Shown here: positions 1-6,830 of the stretch, piece after piece | Numbering within the stretch: position 1 is the stretch's first letter | Layout of the letters: every line of letters begins with the position of its first letter | Source: Phil1 sp964612925 | GTDB taxonomy: Bacteria; Bacillota; Clostridia; Christensenellales; CAG-138 | DNA length: 13,153 nucleotides | Reading direction: 5' to 3' | Assembly (NCBI GenBank): GCA_964612925.1 | Contig: CAZTFU010000038.1 | Location: 1-13,153, forward strand | The notes under the pieces: model-generated | The model's database searches: none | What the model saw: only the letters and a program-made list of their open reading frames with translations | Told to the model about the DNA's origin: nothing | Program-made: the position numbers and the translations under genes

Positions 1-76
1 GCCCGCCCTGCAAAAGGAGCAAAACAAGCTCGTTATGCATAAGTTCATGCGCCGTAAGGCGCGGGTAGGGAAGTAT
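1..76 (+). repeat. Diverged copy of the 161-bp dispersed repeat (copy A)
   Basis: This stretch aligns end to end with 12982-13054 at roughly three quarters identity by eye; most differences are transitions. Shared landmarks are GCCCGCC, TGCAA, a TATGCATAA block (34-42) and a hairpin GCGCC-GTAA-GGCGC at 49-62. It lies in the same orientation as the copies at the right end, so the rest of the window is bracketed by direct repeats. A short frame through it is open up to a TGA at 89-91, but I see no start signal. Its left boundary is cut by the window edge. Confidence 0.75.
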
Positions 77-210
77 CCCGCATTCTTTTGAACAGCCATA
101 TAATCCCTTATAGGCACCCGGAATAAGCTTTTTGCGGGCGTGAATAGTGTTGCTTTCGCAAAATAGGTACAAATACATGTACCAAAACCAAGGAAACAGC
201 AAAATCGAAG
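77..210. other. Intergenic stretch upstream of the phage cassette
   Basis: No gene is seen here. It holds a 7-bp inverted repeat TTTTGCG/CGCAAAA (130-136 and 157-163) and the GGTACA/TGTACC palindrome listed separately. Both lie upstream of the promoter at 211-240, so they would not be transcribed from it. Confidence 0.5.
166..183. promoter_or_regulatory. GGTACA-N6-TGTACC inverted repeat, possible operator
   Basis: A perfect 6-bp inverted repeat (GGTACA 166-171, TGTACC 178-183) with a 6-bp centre sits about 28 bp upstream of the -35 box of the cassette promoter. The size and spacing suit a dimeric helix-turn-helix regulator. The binding protein is unknown, and one short palindrome can arise by chance. 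Confidence 0.35.
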
Positions 211-240
211 TTGACGGAACAAATGTTCGAATGATATCAT
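211..240 (+). promoter_or_regulatory. Sigma-A-type promoter of the packaging cassette
   Basis: The -35 is TTGACG (211-216, 5 of 6 consensus) and the -10 is TATCAT (235-240, 5 of 6), with an 18-bp spacer. Transcription would begin near 247, giving a leader of about 50 nt before the ATG at 296. The spacer is filled by a LexA-box-like sequence, and the -10 lies inside a perfect 12-bp palindrome (AATGATATCATT, 230-241). Promoter activity would therefore be sensitive to proteins bound at either element. Confidence 0.6.
216..229. promoter_or_regulatory. LexA (DinR) SOS-box-like operator
   Basis: The sequence GGAACAAATGTTCG contains the perfect core GAAC-N4-GTTC (217-228). It agrees at 12 of 14 positions with the Bacillus-type LexA consensus CGAACRNRYGTTYC; only the two outermost bases differ. 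It lies between the -35 and -10 of the promoter at 211-240, the usual place for a LexA-repressed promoter. The inferred role is repression of the phage-derived genes until DNA damage. No lexA gene is in the window, and another repressor with a similar half-site is possible. Confidence 0.55.
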
Positions 241-295
241 TTCGCCATGACGGACGAGAGTTCGCAAGGCAAATTATGCGAAAGGAGAGGCGATT

Positions 296-850
296 ATGCG
301 AACACAACACATGGATGCTCAAATAGAAAACGGCATGCTTGCTGCAAGCGTGATATGGAACGCGCCGAACAAAAGGCACTGCAATTCGAGGAGCGAAGCG
401 GAAAAGGCCGCCTTTATGAGCACGGAACAAAGGCTTAGACAGCTCGGCACGGTAAGGGGCAGGCTTGAGGATTCGGAGGCGGAATACAGGGAGCTTGAGA
501 ACAAGGGTATAGAAGCCCTGCGGCAGCACGATGCTTCACTTGTAAGCCTTATAAGCCCGGGTATGCGGCTTACACCGCAGGAGGTACACGAGGTGCAGAT
601 GGATATGCTGCGCCAGCGTATCAATGCGGACAAATACGAGCTTAGAAAGATGGAGCGGGCACTTTGCAGCGTTGAAGGGGATCCGTACTATTGCATACTT
701 GAGCAATATTATGGGCGAAACATGAACGATGCCGACATCGGTGACGCACTGGGCTATGACCGAAGTACCATAGCCCGTAACCGTCGCAGACTTGTTGAAC
801 AGATAGCGTACAGGCTGTATGGTTCAACGGCGGCGTATTGCGTGGGGTAA
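296..850 (+). CDS. Phage late-gene regulator-like protein (ArpU/RinA/sigma-region-4-like HTH)
   Basis: This 184-residue protein has a charged, helix-rich N-terminal and central part (about 41-125, likely coiled coil) and a C-terminal helix-turn-helix at about 145-167 (DADIGDALGYDRSTIARNRR). Just before the helix-turn-helix is an ILEQYYG block, and RLYG follows near the end. This pattern is typical of the ArpU/RinA/DUF1492 group of phage proteins, which are encoded just upstream of terminase genes and activate late transcription. The start at 296 is supported by AGGAGAGG at 283-290 with 5-nt spacing; an internal Met at residue 41 lacks a good site. The stop lies 4 nt before the terminase start. 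The family is inferred from layout and motif, not from a search. Confidence 0.6.
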   Translation: MRTQHMDAQIENGMLAASVIWNAPNKRHCNSRSEAEKAAFMSTEQRLRQLGTVRGRLEDSEAEYRELENKGIEALRQHDASLVSLISPGMRLTPQEVHEVQMDMLRQRINADKYELRKMERALCSVEGDPYYCILEQYYGRNMNDADIGDALGYDRSTIARNRRRLVEQIAYRLYGSTAAYCVG

Positions 851-854
851 GGGA

Positions 855-2195
855 ATGCAGCTTACCTTATATGGAAAGCCCAATCCGAAACAGGAGGAAT
901 TCTTTGCATCCTCCGCGGCGCACACGGCATACGGCGGGGCAAGGGGCGGCGGGAAAAGCTGGGCAATGCGAAGAAAGCTCGTTTTGCTGTGCCTGAGGTA
1001 TTCGGGGCTCAACTGCCTGCTTTTAAGGCGTACTCTGCCCGAACTGAGAGAGAATCATGTTATACCGCTGCTGAAGGAGCTGAGCGGTGTTGCGACATAC
1101 AATGCGACTGAGAGGGTATTTCGCTTTCCCAACGGCAGCAGGCTGAAACTTGGCTATTGCGATGGGGCAAACGATGTTTATCAATATCAGGGGCAGGAGT
1201 ATGACGTTATAGGGCTTGAGGAGGCCACACATTTTACGGAGGAGCAAATGCGCTTTATATCCACCTGCAACCGCACCACACGCAAGGATTTCAAGCCGAG
1301 GATGTATTATACCTGCAACCCGGGCAACGTGGGACATGCGTGGGTGAAAAGGCTGTTTATAGACAGGCGGACGGAGGGTGGCGAGCGGCGCGAGGATTAT
1401 GCGTTTATACCGGCAAGCGTATATGATAATGAGGTTCTTCTGAACGCCGACCCCGAATATATACGCACGCTTGAAAGCCTGCCAGAGGATATGAAGCGTG
1501 CTCACCTTTACGGCGATTGGGATGCGTTTGCGGGGCAGTACTTCCGCGAATTTTCAAGGGCAAGGCATGTTACGGAGCCGTTTGAGTTGCCGCGCTGGTG
1601 GCGGAGATTCCGCTCCATGGACTGGGGATACAATGACCCGTGCTGTGTGCTTTGGCATGCCGTTGACGGAGAGGGGCGCGTTTATACCTACAGAGAGCTT
1701 TATGTAAGGCAGCTTAGGGCGGACGAGGTTGCAAAACGCATAAGGGCCATGAGTGAAGGTGAAGAGATAAGCTATACCGTGGCAAGCCCCGATATGTGGC
1801 AAAAGCGTGGTGCACTGCTCAAGGGCGAGGGCGGCTTTGAGGGGGAAAGCCTTGCGGAGCTTTTTGCCCGCGCAGGTGTGCCGCTCAATGCGGCGGACAA
1901 TGCCCGCGTTGCGGGGTGGCAGAGGGTGCGCGCGTATATGGCGGACGGTGCGGACGGCGAACCGATGTGGCGCACGTTCTCGTGCTGTGAAAACCTTATA
2001 CGCACGCTACCCATGCTTACGTACAGCCAGCATAACCGCGAAGATGCGGCGGACGGCGAGGACCATGCGCCCGAGGCACTAAGATACGCCCTTATGTCAA
2101 GACCCGCAAAGAGCAGTGCCAAGGAAAAGCCAAAGCGCAGGGCATACGACCCGCTATCCTCACCAAAAAAGCGGGCGGATTTTATGAACGAATAG
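855..2195 (+). CDS. terL: Phage terminase large subunit (packaging ATPase/nuclease)
   Basis: This 446-residue protein would drive DNA into a procapsid and cut concatemers. The ATPase domain shows Walker A GGARGGGKS (27-35), a Walker B-like VIGLEE with the acidic pair E122-E123, and a coupling-type TCNPGN motif. The C-terminal RNase H-like nuclease shows three acidic positions in their expected settings: D256 (SMDWGYNDP), D313 (SPDMW) and D403 (EDHAPEALRYAL). Length is normal for the family and no frameshift is seen. An in-frame ATG at 819 would overlap the upstream gene. The start at 855 gives the usual short lead to Walker A and sits 4 nt after the previous stop, though its ribosome site (GGGG/AGGG) is poor, so coupling is likely. 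It lacks a conventional small terminase gene upstream. Type: Terminase_3/6 or PBSX-like. Confidence 0.92.
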   Translation: MQLTLYGKPNPKQEEFFASSAAHTAYGGARGGGKSWAMRRKLVLLCLRYSGLNCLLLRRTLPELRENHVIPLLKELSGVATYNATERVFRFPNGSRLKLGYCDGANDVYQYQGQEYDVIGLEEATHFTEEQMRFISTCNRTTRKDFKPRMYYTCNPGNVGHAWVKRLFIDRRTEGGERREDYAFIPASVYDNEVLLNADPEYIRTLESLPEDMKRAHLYGDWDAFAGQYFREFSRARHVTEPFELPRWWRRFRSMDWGYNDPCCVLWHAVDGEGRVYTYRELYVRQLRADEVAKRIRAMSEGEEISYTVASPDMWQKRGALLKGEGGFEGESLAELFARAGVPLNAADNARVAGWQRVRAYMADGADGEPMWRTFSCCENLIRTLPMLTYSQHNREDAADGEDHAPEALRYALMSRPAKSSAKEKPKRRAYDPLSSPKKRADFMNE

Positions 2196-2217
2196 GAAAA
2201 CAAAAGGAGAAACAAAA

Positions 2218-3771
2218 ATGAAGCAGGATGAAGCAAGAATAGAGCGAATATACGATCTTTTTGACGAGTATTCCCGTGCATACGCGCAGGAATGGCAGCG
2301 GCTTGAACGCTGTGAAAGGCTGTTCATGGGGCAGCATTGGCACGATATCCCCGAAAAGGACAGCCGCGAGCCGCGTCCGGTAACGCCCGTGCTGCAATCC
2401 ACGATAGAAAATCTGCGGGCGGACCTTATGGATCAAATGCCCGAGGCCATAGTTACGGCGGATGATGCGTCAAGCGAGCGTGCGGCCGCCGCGCTTACGG
2501 CAATACTCGGGGAAAACCACCGCCGATGCCATTACGAAAGCGAATACGCAAAAATGCTGCACGATCTTTTGATAGGCGGCTACATGGTGCAGGAAACGGG
2601 CTTTGACCCATATGCGGACGGCGGCATAGGCGGGGCGTTCCTTCGCCATGCGGATGCGCACAACGTGATGTTTGACCCGCTGTGTGCGGACATTCAGGAT
2701 TCGCGGGCGATATTTAAGTTTGCGCCGTATCCCAAGGAATGGTTCAAAAGCCGCTATCCCGATGATTATGACAAGCTGAAGTCGGATGCAAATACCGTGA
2801 TCCCTCAGCAGGATGCGTATCTTGGACGCGACAGGGAAGAAAGAGTGCTTATGATAGAGTGCTGGGAAAGGGAATATGACAAGGAAACGGGCTGTTTCCG
2901 CGTACACATGGCGCGGCTTGCGGGCAGGCGCATGCTTGAGGACAGCCGCATAATGAAGCCGCAGGGGTATTATGCACACGGCGAATATCCGTTTGTGGTA
3001 ACGGCACTTTTCAACCGCAAGGGTACGGCACTTGGCTACGGTTACATAGACATGTTTGCGACACAGCAGCTTTATGCGGATAAAATAGACCAGATAGTGC
3101 TTAAAAATGCACTTATGGCATCCCACAACAAGTTGCTTATAACGGGCGCAAGCGGCTTTGATGCGGCCGACATGGCGGATTGGTCAAAGGAGGTACACCA
3201 AGGTGACAGCTTATCGGGCATAACATGGTTCCCGACCGCGCCGCTGCCCGCATATATTACTCAATATGCGGAAGCGATTCGCCAAAGCATAAAGGAGGAA
3301 TCCGGCGCAAACGATTTTTCGCGCGGCACGGCATATGGTGGCGTTACGGCCGCAAGCGCAATAGCTGCATTGCAGGAGGCGGGCGGCAAGCGGAGCCGAA
3401 TGACCGCAAGGCTTATACACGGCGCATTTGAACAGGCCGTGCGGCAGGAGGTGGAGGTGGAGCGCGAATACTGTACGTTTGAACGCACCGTAAGGCTGAA
3501 GGGCGAAAGCGAACCCATGCGCTTTACCTATAAGGATATGTATTCGCTGTCCTCACTCAATAATTCGCTGCCGATAGAATTTATGATAACCGTTAAGGCT
3601 CAGCGTGAAAACCGCTTTACCGTTGCGGCGCATAACGAAACAATAATGGCACTTGTGAATTTGAATATGCTCTCTCCCGATGCCGCACTCGAGCTTATGC
3701 TGTTTGACGGCAAGGAACAGGCACTTGCGCTGATGCGGGGCAAAACCGTCAGCGCAGGCGAAGAGAGGTGA
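2218..3771 (+). CDS. Phage portal protein, P22-like family
   Basis: This 517-residue protein would form the dodecameric portal through which terminase loads DNA. The N-terminus (FDEYSRAYAQEWQRLERCER, then QSTIENLRADLMDQMPE) and the segment at 363-380 (GANDFSRG, GVTAASAIAAL) match the P22_portal type seen in gut Firmicutes phages. It is shorter than the 725-residue P22 protein but close to other short members, and it reads as full length. AAAGGAGA at 2203-2210 places the start at 2218, 22 nt after terL. The last 23 bp overlap the convergent lipoprotein gene with no terminator between them. The scaffold and capsid genes that normally follow are missing. Confidence 0.85.
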   Translation: MKQDEARIERIYDLFDEYSRAYAQEWQRLERCERLFMGQHWHDIPEKDSREPRPVTPVLQSTIENLRADLMDQMPEAIVTADDASSERAAAALTAILGENHRRCHYESEYAKMLHDLLIGGYMVQETGFDPYADGGIGGAFLRHADAHNVMFDPLCADIQDSRAIFKFAPYPKEWFKSRYPDDYDKLKSDANTVIPQQDAYLGRDREERVLMIECWEREYDKETGCFRVHMARLAGRRMLEDSRIMKPQGYYAHGEYPFVVTALFNRKGTALGYGYIDMFATQQLYADKIDQIVLKNALMASHNKLLITGASGFDAADMADWSKEVHQGDSLSGITWFPTAPLPAYITQYAEAIRQSIKEESGANDFSRGTAYGGVTAASAIAALQEAGGKRSRMTARLIHGAFEQAVRQEVEVEREYCTFERTVRLKGESEPMRFTYKDMYSLSSLNNSLPIEFMITVKAQRENRFTVAAHNETIMALVNLNMLSPDAALELMLFDGKEQALALMRGKTVSAGEER

Positions 3772-5083
3772 ATGTAAAGCCGCAGGCCGAATCCTCATCA
3801 CGAACCACGGTAGCGCTTGCGGCGGTAAGCTCGTGTGCATCGGCCGTGCCGGGCGTACCGAAGCATATCATGCCGTAAAAGGTTATCTCGTCACCTGAGG
3901 ATACGGCATCGTCTATGCGGAATATGTAATCGGCATGGGGATATACGGGGAGTATAACGCTTTCGTTTTCCGAATATGTGCCGTCACCGTCGGTATATAT
4001 GCCCTCGGGAACGGGTGAAGCGAAGTAGGAATAATATATTCGCTCATATTCATCCCGTGCGATTGCCACAAAGGCTGTCTGCTCCGTGCCAAGGGTAATT
4101 ATGCGGGTCATGAAGGAGCTTAATATATACGGAGAAGGGTTTGTTACATCAAAATCCGAATAATCAAGCGCACAGGCGGCCGCGAGCAGATTAAGCGGCT
4201 GTACCATTCGCGAATACTCATCTGCGGTGATAATGTCACCTACACAGGCGGGATAGAATGCGCTTTTGGGGATAACGAATGTAAGCATCCCTTCTCCCTC
4301 GGGGGCTATGGAGCCCGCACCTATTACTATGCCAAAACCGTCTGTTGCGGCATAGAACAGGGAATAGATGTCTATTGCGCGGGAAATATCGTCCACCGTA
4401 ATGTCTCCGTAAACGGAAGTCGACTCGCCAAGAAGCTGAATTTGGTTGAATATCTGCTGTGCGGCAAGGGGCTCCGCCTCATACACCGCCGTGGCGGAGG
4501 CAAGCGAAAGTCGTTCACCGTTTTCGTTAAGCACTATTATATGAAGCGATGCTTCTTCATCGAAGTCGCCAAAGCTTACCGATTCAAAAAGAAATATGTT
4601 TATGTACTCATTACAGCGCGTAACGGTTGAGGTTACGCTGAATTTGCCAGCCTCACCGTCAACAAAGGGCAGGTATTCCTCTGCTATGCGCGTGATAAGC
4701 TCATCCTTATATTCATACACGGCGGCATTCGCGTTTGAGCCGCACATAAGCTCACTGCCGAAGGTCGGTAATGTGCAGCAAAGGGTAAAAAGAGCATCGC
4801 CGTCCGAGGAATCCTCGGGAAAATACACGGTTTCCGCGGAATAAGAGCAACCCTCATCCTCTCTCATGAGCGTGCCGTTTGAGGGGAAGTAAGCTTCCGC
4901 ACTCGATTCGGCATCGGGTGATGCCGAGTCGGGTGAAATAACCGTGGCCGTGGGGGTGGGCTCAGCAGAGGAAGGTACATTCTGTACCTGCTCCGGCGCG
5001 GGCGTGCTATCGCTTAGTGCGGTGCAGGCACAAAGCGTAAATATAAACGCAAAAATCAGCACAAGGCAAACATATTTTTTCAT
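3749..5083 (-). CDS. Secreted lipoprotein of unknown function
   Basis: This 444-residue protein begins MKKYVCLVLIFAFIFTLCAC: two lysines, a hydrophobic core and a lipobox ending at Cys20, so it should be lipid-anchored outside the membrane. A Ser/Pro/Thr-rich linker follows (about 21-65). The remaining acidic globular part has a segment (DELITRIAEEYLPF, then IIVLNENGERLSLAS) that faintly recalls DUF3298/RsiV-type extracellular domains; that is only an impression. The start is fixed by TGAGGTG (5090-5096) and the signal peptide; an upstream Met adds 16 unlikely residues. It sits on the opposite strand between two phage-like genes, so it may be a phage-borne 'moron' gene or a host gene at the edge of a decayed prophage. 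I do not recognise a specific function. Confidence 0.8.
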   Translation of the reverse strand: MKKYVCLVLIFAFIFTLCACTALSDSTPAPEQVQNVPSSAEPTPTATVISPDSASPDAESSAEAYFPSNGTLMREDEGCSYSAETVYFPEDSSDGDALFTLCCTLPTFGSELMCGSNANAAVYEYKDELITRIAEEYLPFVDGEAGKFSVTSTVTRCNEYINIFLFESVSFGDFDEEASLHIIVLNENGERLSLASATAVYEAEPLAAQQIFNQIQLLGESTSVYGDITVDDISRAIDIYSLFYAATDGFGIVIGAGSIAPEGEGMLTFVIPKSAFYPACVGDIITADEYSRMVQPLNLLAAACALDYSDFDVTNPSPYILSSFMTRIITLGTEQTAFVAIARDEYERIYYSYFASPVPEGIYTDGDGTYSENESVILPVYPHADYIFRIDDAVSSGDEITFYGMICFGTPGTADAHELTAASATVVRDEDSACGFTFTSLRLR

Positions 5084-5161
5084 AAAGAACACCTCATGAA
5101 GATGATACCACACGATAAGGGGCGTACACAACGGCTTATTTTGTTAAAAGGGAGGGATAAT

Positions 5162-5371
5162 ATGGCGAAAACACGCAAGGCGGCTGCCGCGGCGGCCATG
5201 GATATATGCATTGCGACATTGACGGGCATATGCTCCAACGAGGATGCGCGCGATGCTGACAGGATAGCCGCGGCAAAGCTTATAATGGAGTTATGCGGCG
5301 GGAACGAAGCGCAGGACTCGGGCGAACTTAGGGTAGTGCTGAAGGATGTGCCGAGCGAATACTTGAAATGA
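5162..5371 (+). CDS. Small protein, possibly terminase small-subunit-like
   Basis: This 69-residue protein has a lysine-rich start (MAKTRKAAAAAAMD), an alanine-rich helix, the stretch RDADRIAAAKLIMELCGG, and a C-terminal ELRVVLKDVPSEYLK. The helix followed by a short valine-rich strand recalls the C-terminal part of small phage terminase proteins, and it would then be a truncated or minimal version. That link is weak and rests on memory. The start is well supported by AGGGAGGG (5149-5156, 5-nt spacing); an upstream ATG at 5096 in the same frame has no such site. It is divergent from the lipoprotein gene (78-bp gap). In a normal phage a small terminase gene would precede terL, so its place here is odd. 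Confidence 0.55.
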   Translation: MAKTRKAAAAAAMDICIATLTGICSNEDARDADRIAAAKLIMELCGGNEAQDSGELRVVLKDVPSEYLK

Positions 5372-5392
5372 TACGCAAAAAGCAAGTATAAT
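5363..5392 (+). promoter_or_regulatory. Sigma-A promoter for the aminotransferase gene
   Basis: The -35 is TTGAAA (5363-5368) and the -10 is a perfect TATAAT (5387-5392), with an 18-bp spacer. The -35 overlaps the last codons of the small ORF. Transcription from near 5399 gives a leader of about 93 nt. A second possible set, TTTACA (5434-5439) with TTTAAT (5458-5463), lies closer to the gene and could be an alternative. Confidence 0.6.
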
Positions 5393-5491
5393 ATATATAA
5401 TCACCCAAAGCCTTGATACGGGGCAAACGGGCATTTACAATTGTGTTATAAGTATTTTTTAATACCATTTCGGTCTGAAGGAGGAAAACAT

Positions 5492-6688
5492 ATGCCTGAA
5501 TTTGCACACAGAATGGACGGTATAACCGGCAGCGCGATAAGGGAGCTTTTCAAACTGCTTTCCAAGGGGGACATTATTTCCTTCGGCGGGGGAAACCCTT
5601 CCGCTTCAAGCTTTCCCGTGGAGCAGGTAAGGGAAATAAGTGAATATCTTCTTGAAAATAAGGCGGAGCAGCTGTTGCAGTACGGTGCAACGGAGGGTTA
5701 TGCCCCGCTAAGAAGCGCGATAAGCGAACATATGCTTAAACCCAAGGGACTTGATGCGGATGAGGGGTGCATTTTGCCCACCACGGGATCCATACAGGGC
5801 ATGGATCTTATCTGCCGCATATTCCTTAATAGGGGCGATAGGGTGCTTGTTGAGGCACCGACGTTTTTGGGCGTACTGCAAACGCTCAATATTGCGGGGG
5901 CCGAGCTTATAAGCGTGCCATCGGACGAAGAAGGTGTAATCATCGACGAGCTTGAAAGGCTTATAAAGCAGCACAGGCCAAAGCTTTTTTACTGCATACC
6001 CACATTCCAAAACCCAAGCGGCAAAACCCTTGGTATTGAAAGGCGAAAGGCCATTGCCAGCCTTGCCGCAGAATATGACATGATAGTTGCCGAGGATGAC
6101 CCGTACTGCGATTTGAGATACCGCGGAGAAGCATTGCCGCCGATAAAGAAGTTTGATACATCGGGCAACGTTATTCTGCTAAACAGCTTTTCAAAAATAA
6201 TATCCCCCGGCATAAGGGTGGGCAGTGCATACGCCACAAGCGAGATTATCCGCAAAATGACGATAGCGAAGCAGGGCGTTGACACACACACCGCAAACCT
6301 TACCCAAGCGATAGCGGCGGAATTCCTTATGCGCGGCATGCTGCCCAAACAGCTTGAGCGGATATGCCCCGAGTACGGCGCACGGCTTGATGCAATGCTT
6401 TGTGCAATGGATAAGTATTTCCCTGAGGAATGCACCTATACGCGGCCCGAAGGCGGACTTTTCGTATGGGGTGAGTGCAAGGGGCTTGACATGCTCAAGC
6501 TTGTGCCGCGGGCAACCGAAGAGAAGAAGATTGCCTACATCCCCGGAGTGCATTTTTATACGGATGCGGCAGGGCACGAGGGCACGTTCAGGCTGAACTT
6601 CTCGGGCACAGCGTTTGAAAACATAGACAAGGGCATGAAGCTTATGGGCGAACTTATGAAGGAAGCTTTGACCGAAAGCCGCACCTGA
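5492..6688 (+). CDS. PLP-dependent aminotransferase, fold type I (LysN/2-aminoadipate-type)
   Basis: This 398-residue cytoplasmic enzyme should transfer an amino group between an amino acid and a 2-oxo acid. In order it shows GGGNPS (32-37), QYGATEGY (63-70), TTGSIQG (97-103, cofactor phosphate region), FQNPSG (172-177), EDDPY (D202 and Y205 contact the pyridine ring), NSFSK with Schiff-base K235, and FRLNF with R367 for the substrate carboxylate. This layout fits the MocR-catalytic-domain-like subgroup that includes 2-aminoadipate, aromatic and branched-chain transaminases; the substrate cannot be told. AAGGAGGA (5478-5485) fixes the start; an upstream TTG at 5441 in the same frame is unlikely. 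It has its own promoter and terminators, so it is monocistronic. Confidence 0.9.
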   Translation: MPEFAHRMDGITGSAIRELFKLLSKGDIISFGGGNPSASSFPVEQVREISEYLLENKAEQLLQYGATEGYAPLRSAISEHMLKPKGLDADEGCILPTTGSIQGMDLICRIFLNRGDRVLVEAPTFLGVLQTLNIAGAELISVPSDEEGVIIDELERLIKQHRPKLFYCIPTFQNPSGKTLGIERRKAIASLAAEYDMIVAEDDPYCDLRYRGEALPPIKKFDTSGNVILLNSFSKIISPGIRVGSAYATSEIIRKMTIAKQGVDTHTANLTQAIAAEFLMRGMLPKQLERICPEYGARLDAMLCAMDKYFPEECTYTRPEGGLFVWGECKGLDMLKLVPRATEEKKIAYIPGVHFYTDAAGHEGTFRLNFSGTAFENIDKGMKLMGELMKEALTESRT

Positions 6689-6726
6689 TACGCCAAAAGC
6701 TCATGTAAGAAGCCACATAAAGCAAT

Positions 6727-6753
6727 ACACCCGATCCGTTATGGGTCGGGTGT
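6727..6753 (+). terminator. Stem-loop after the aminotransferase gene
   Basis: An 11-bp stem with one G-T pair (ACACCCGATCC / GGGTCGGGTGT) encloses a GTTAT loop. The following T run is weak (GGTTTATC). It is probably the first of three stem-loops that separate this gene from the convergent guanine deaminase gene. Confidence 0.5.
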
Positions 6754-6761
6754 CGGTTTAT

Positions 6762-6790
6762 CGAAAAAGCACCATACTGCCACTTTTTCG
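6762..6790. terminator. Two-way A/T-arm hairpin between convergent genes
   Basis: The arms CGAAAAAG (6762-6769) and CTTTTTCG (6783-6790) form an 8-bp stem around a 13-nt loop. On either strand the right arm supplies a T5 run, so it could help stop transcription in both directions. The low-GC stem makes it weak alone. Confidence 0.35.
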
Positions 6791-6800
6791 GCACTCTAAG

Positions 6801-6823
6801 AAGCGGCAATCTGCCGCTTTTTT
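6801..6823 (+). terminator. Intrinsic terminator (convergent gap)
   Basis: A perfect 8-bp stem AAGCGGCA/TGCCGCTT with a 3-nt loop runs straight into six T residues (6818-6823). It ends 7 bp from the stop codon of the convergent guanine deaminase gene, so it blocks read-through from the aminotransferase side. On the minus strand the tail CTTCTTA is poorer. Confidence 0.8.
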
Positions 6824-6830
6824 GATATTG

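Noticed and set aside
247..438. A 63-codon frame before the helix-turn-helix gene.
   Set aside because: It overlaps the better supported gene at 296, has no ribosome site, and starts about where transcription itself should begin.
2470..3126. A 218-codon minus-strand frame inside the portal gene.
   Set aside because: It is a shadow of a recognisable portal gene and lacks a start signal and any family resemblance.
5102..5131. Minus-strand promoter for the lipoprotein (TGG-TATCAT with TTGTGT upstream).
   Set aside because: The -10 is acceptable, but the start point would fall within the ribosome binding site at 5090-5096, leaving almost no leader. The real promoter is probably elsewhere.
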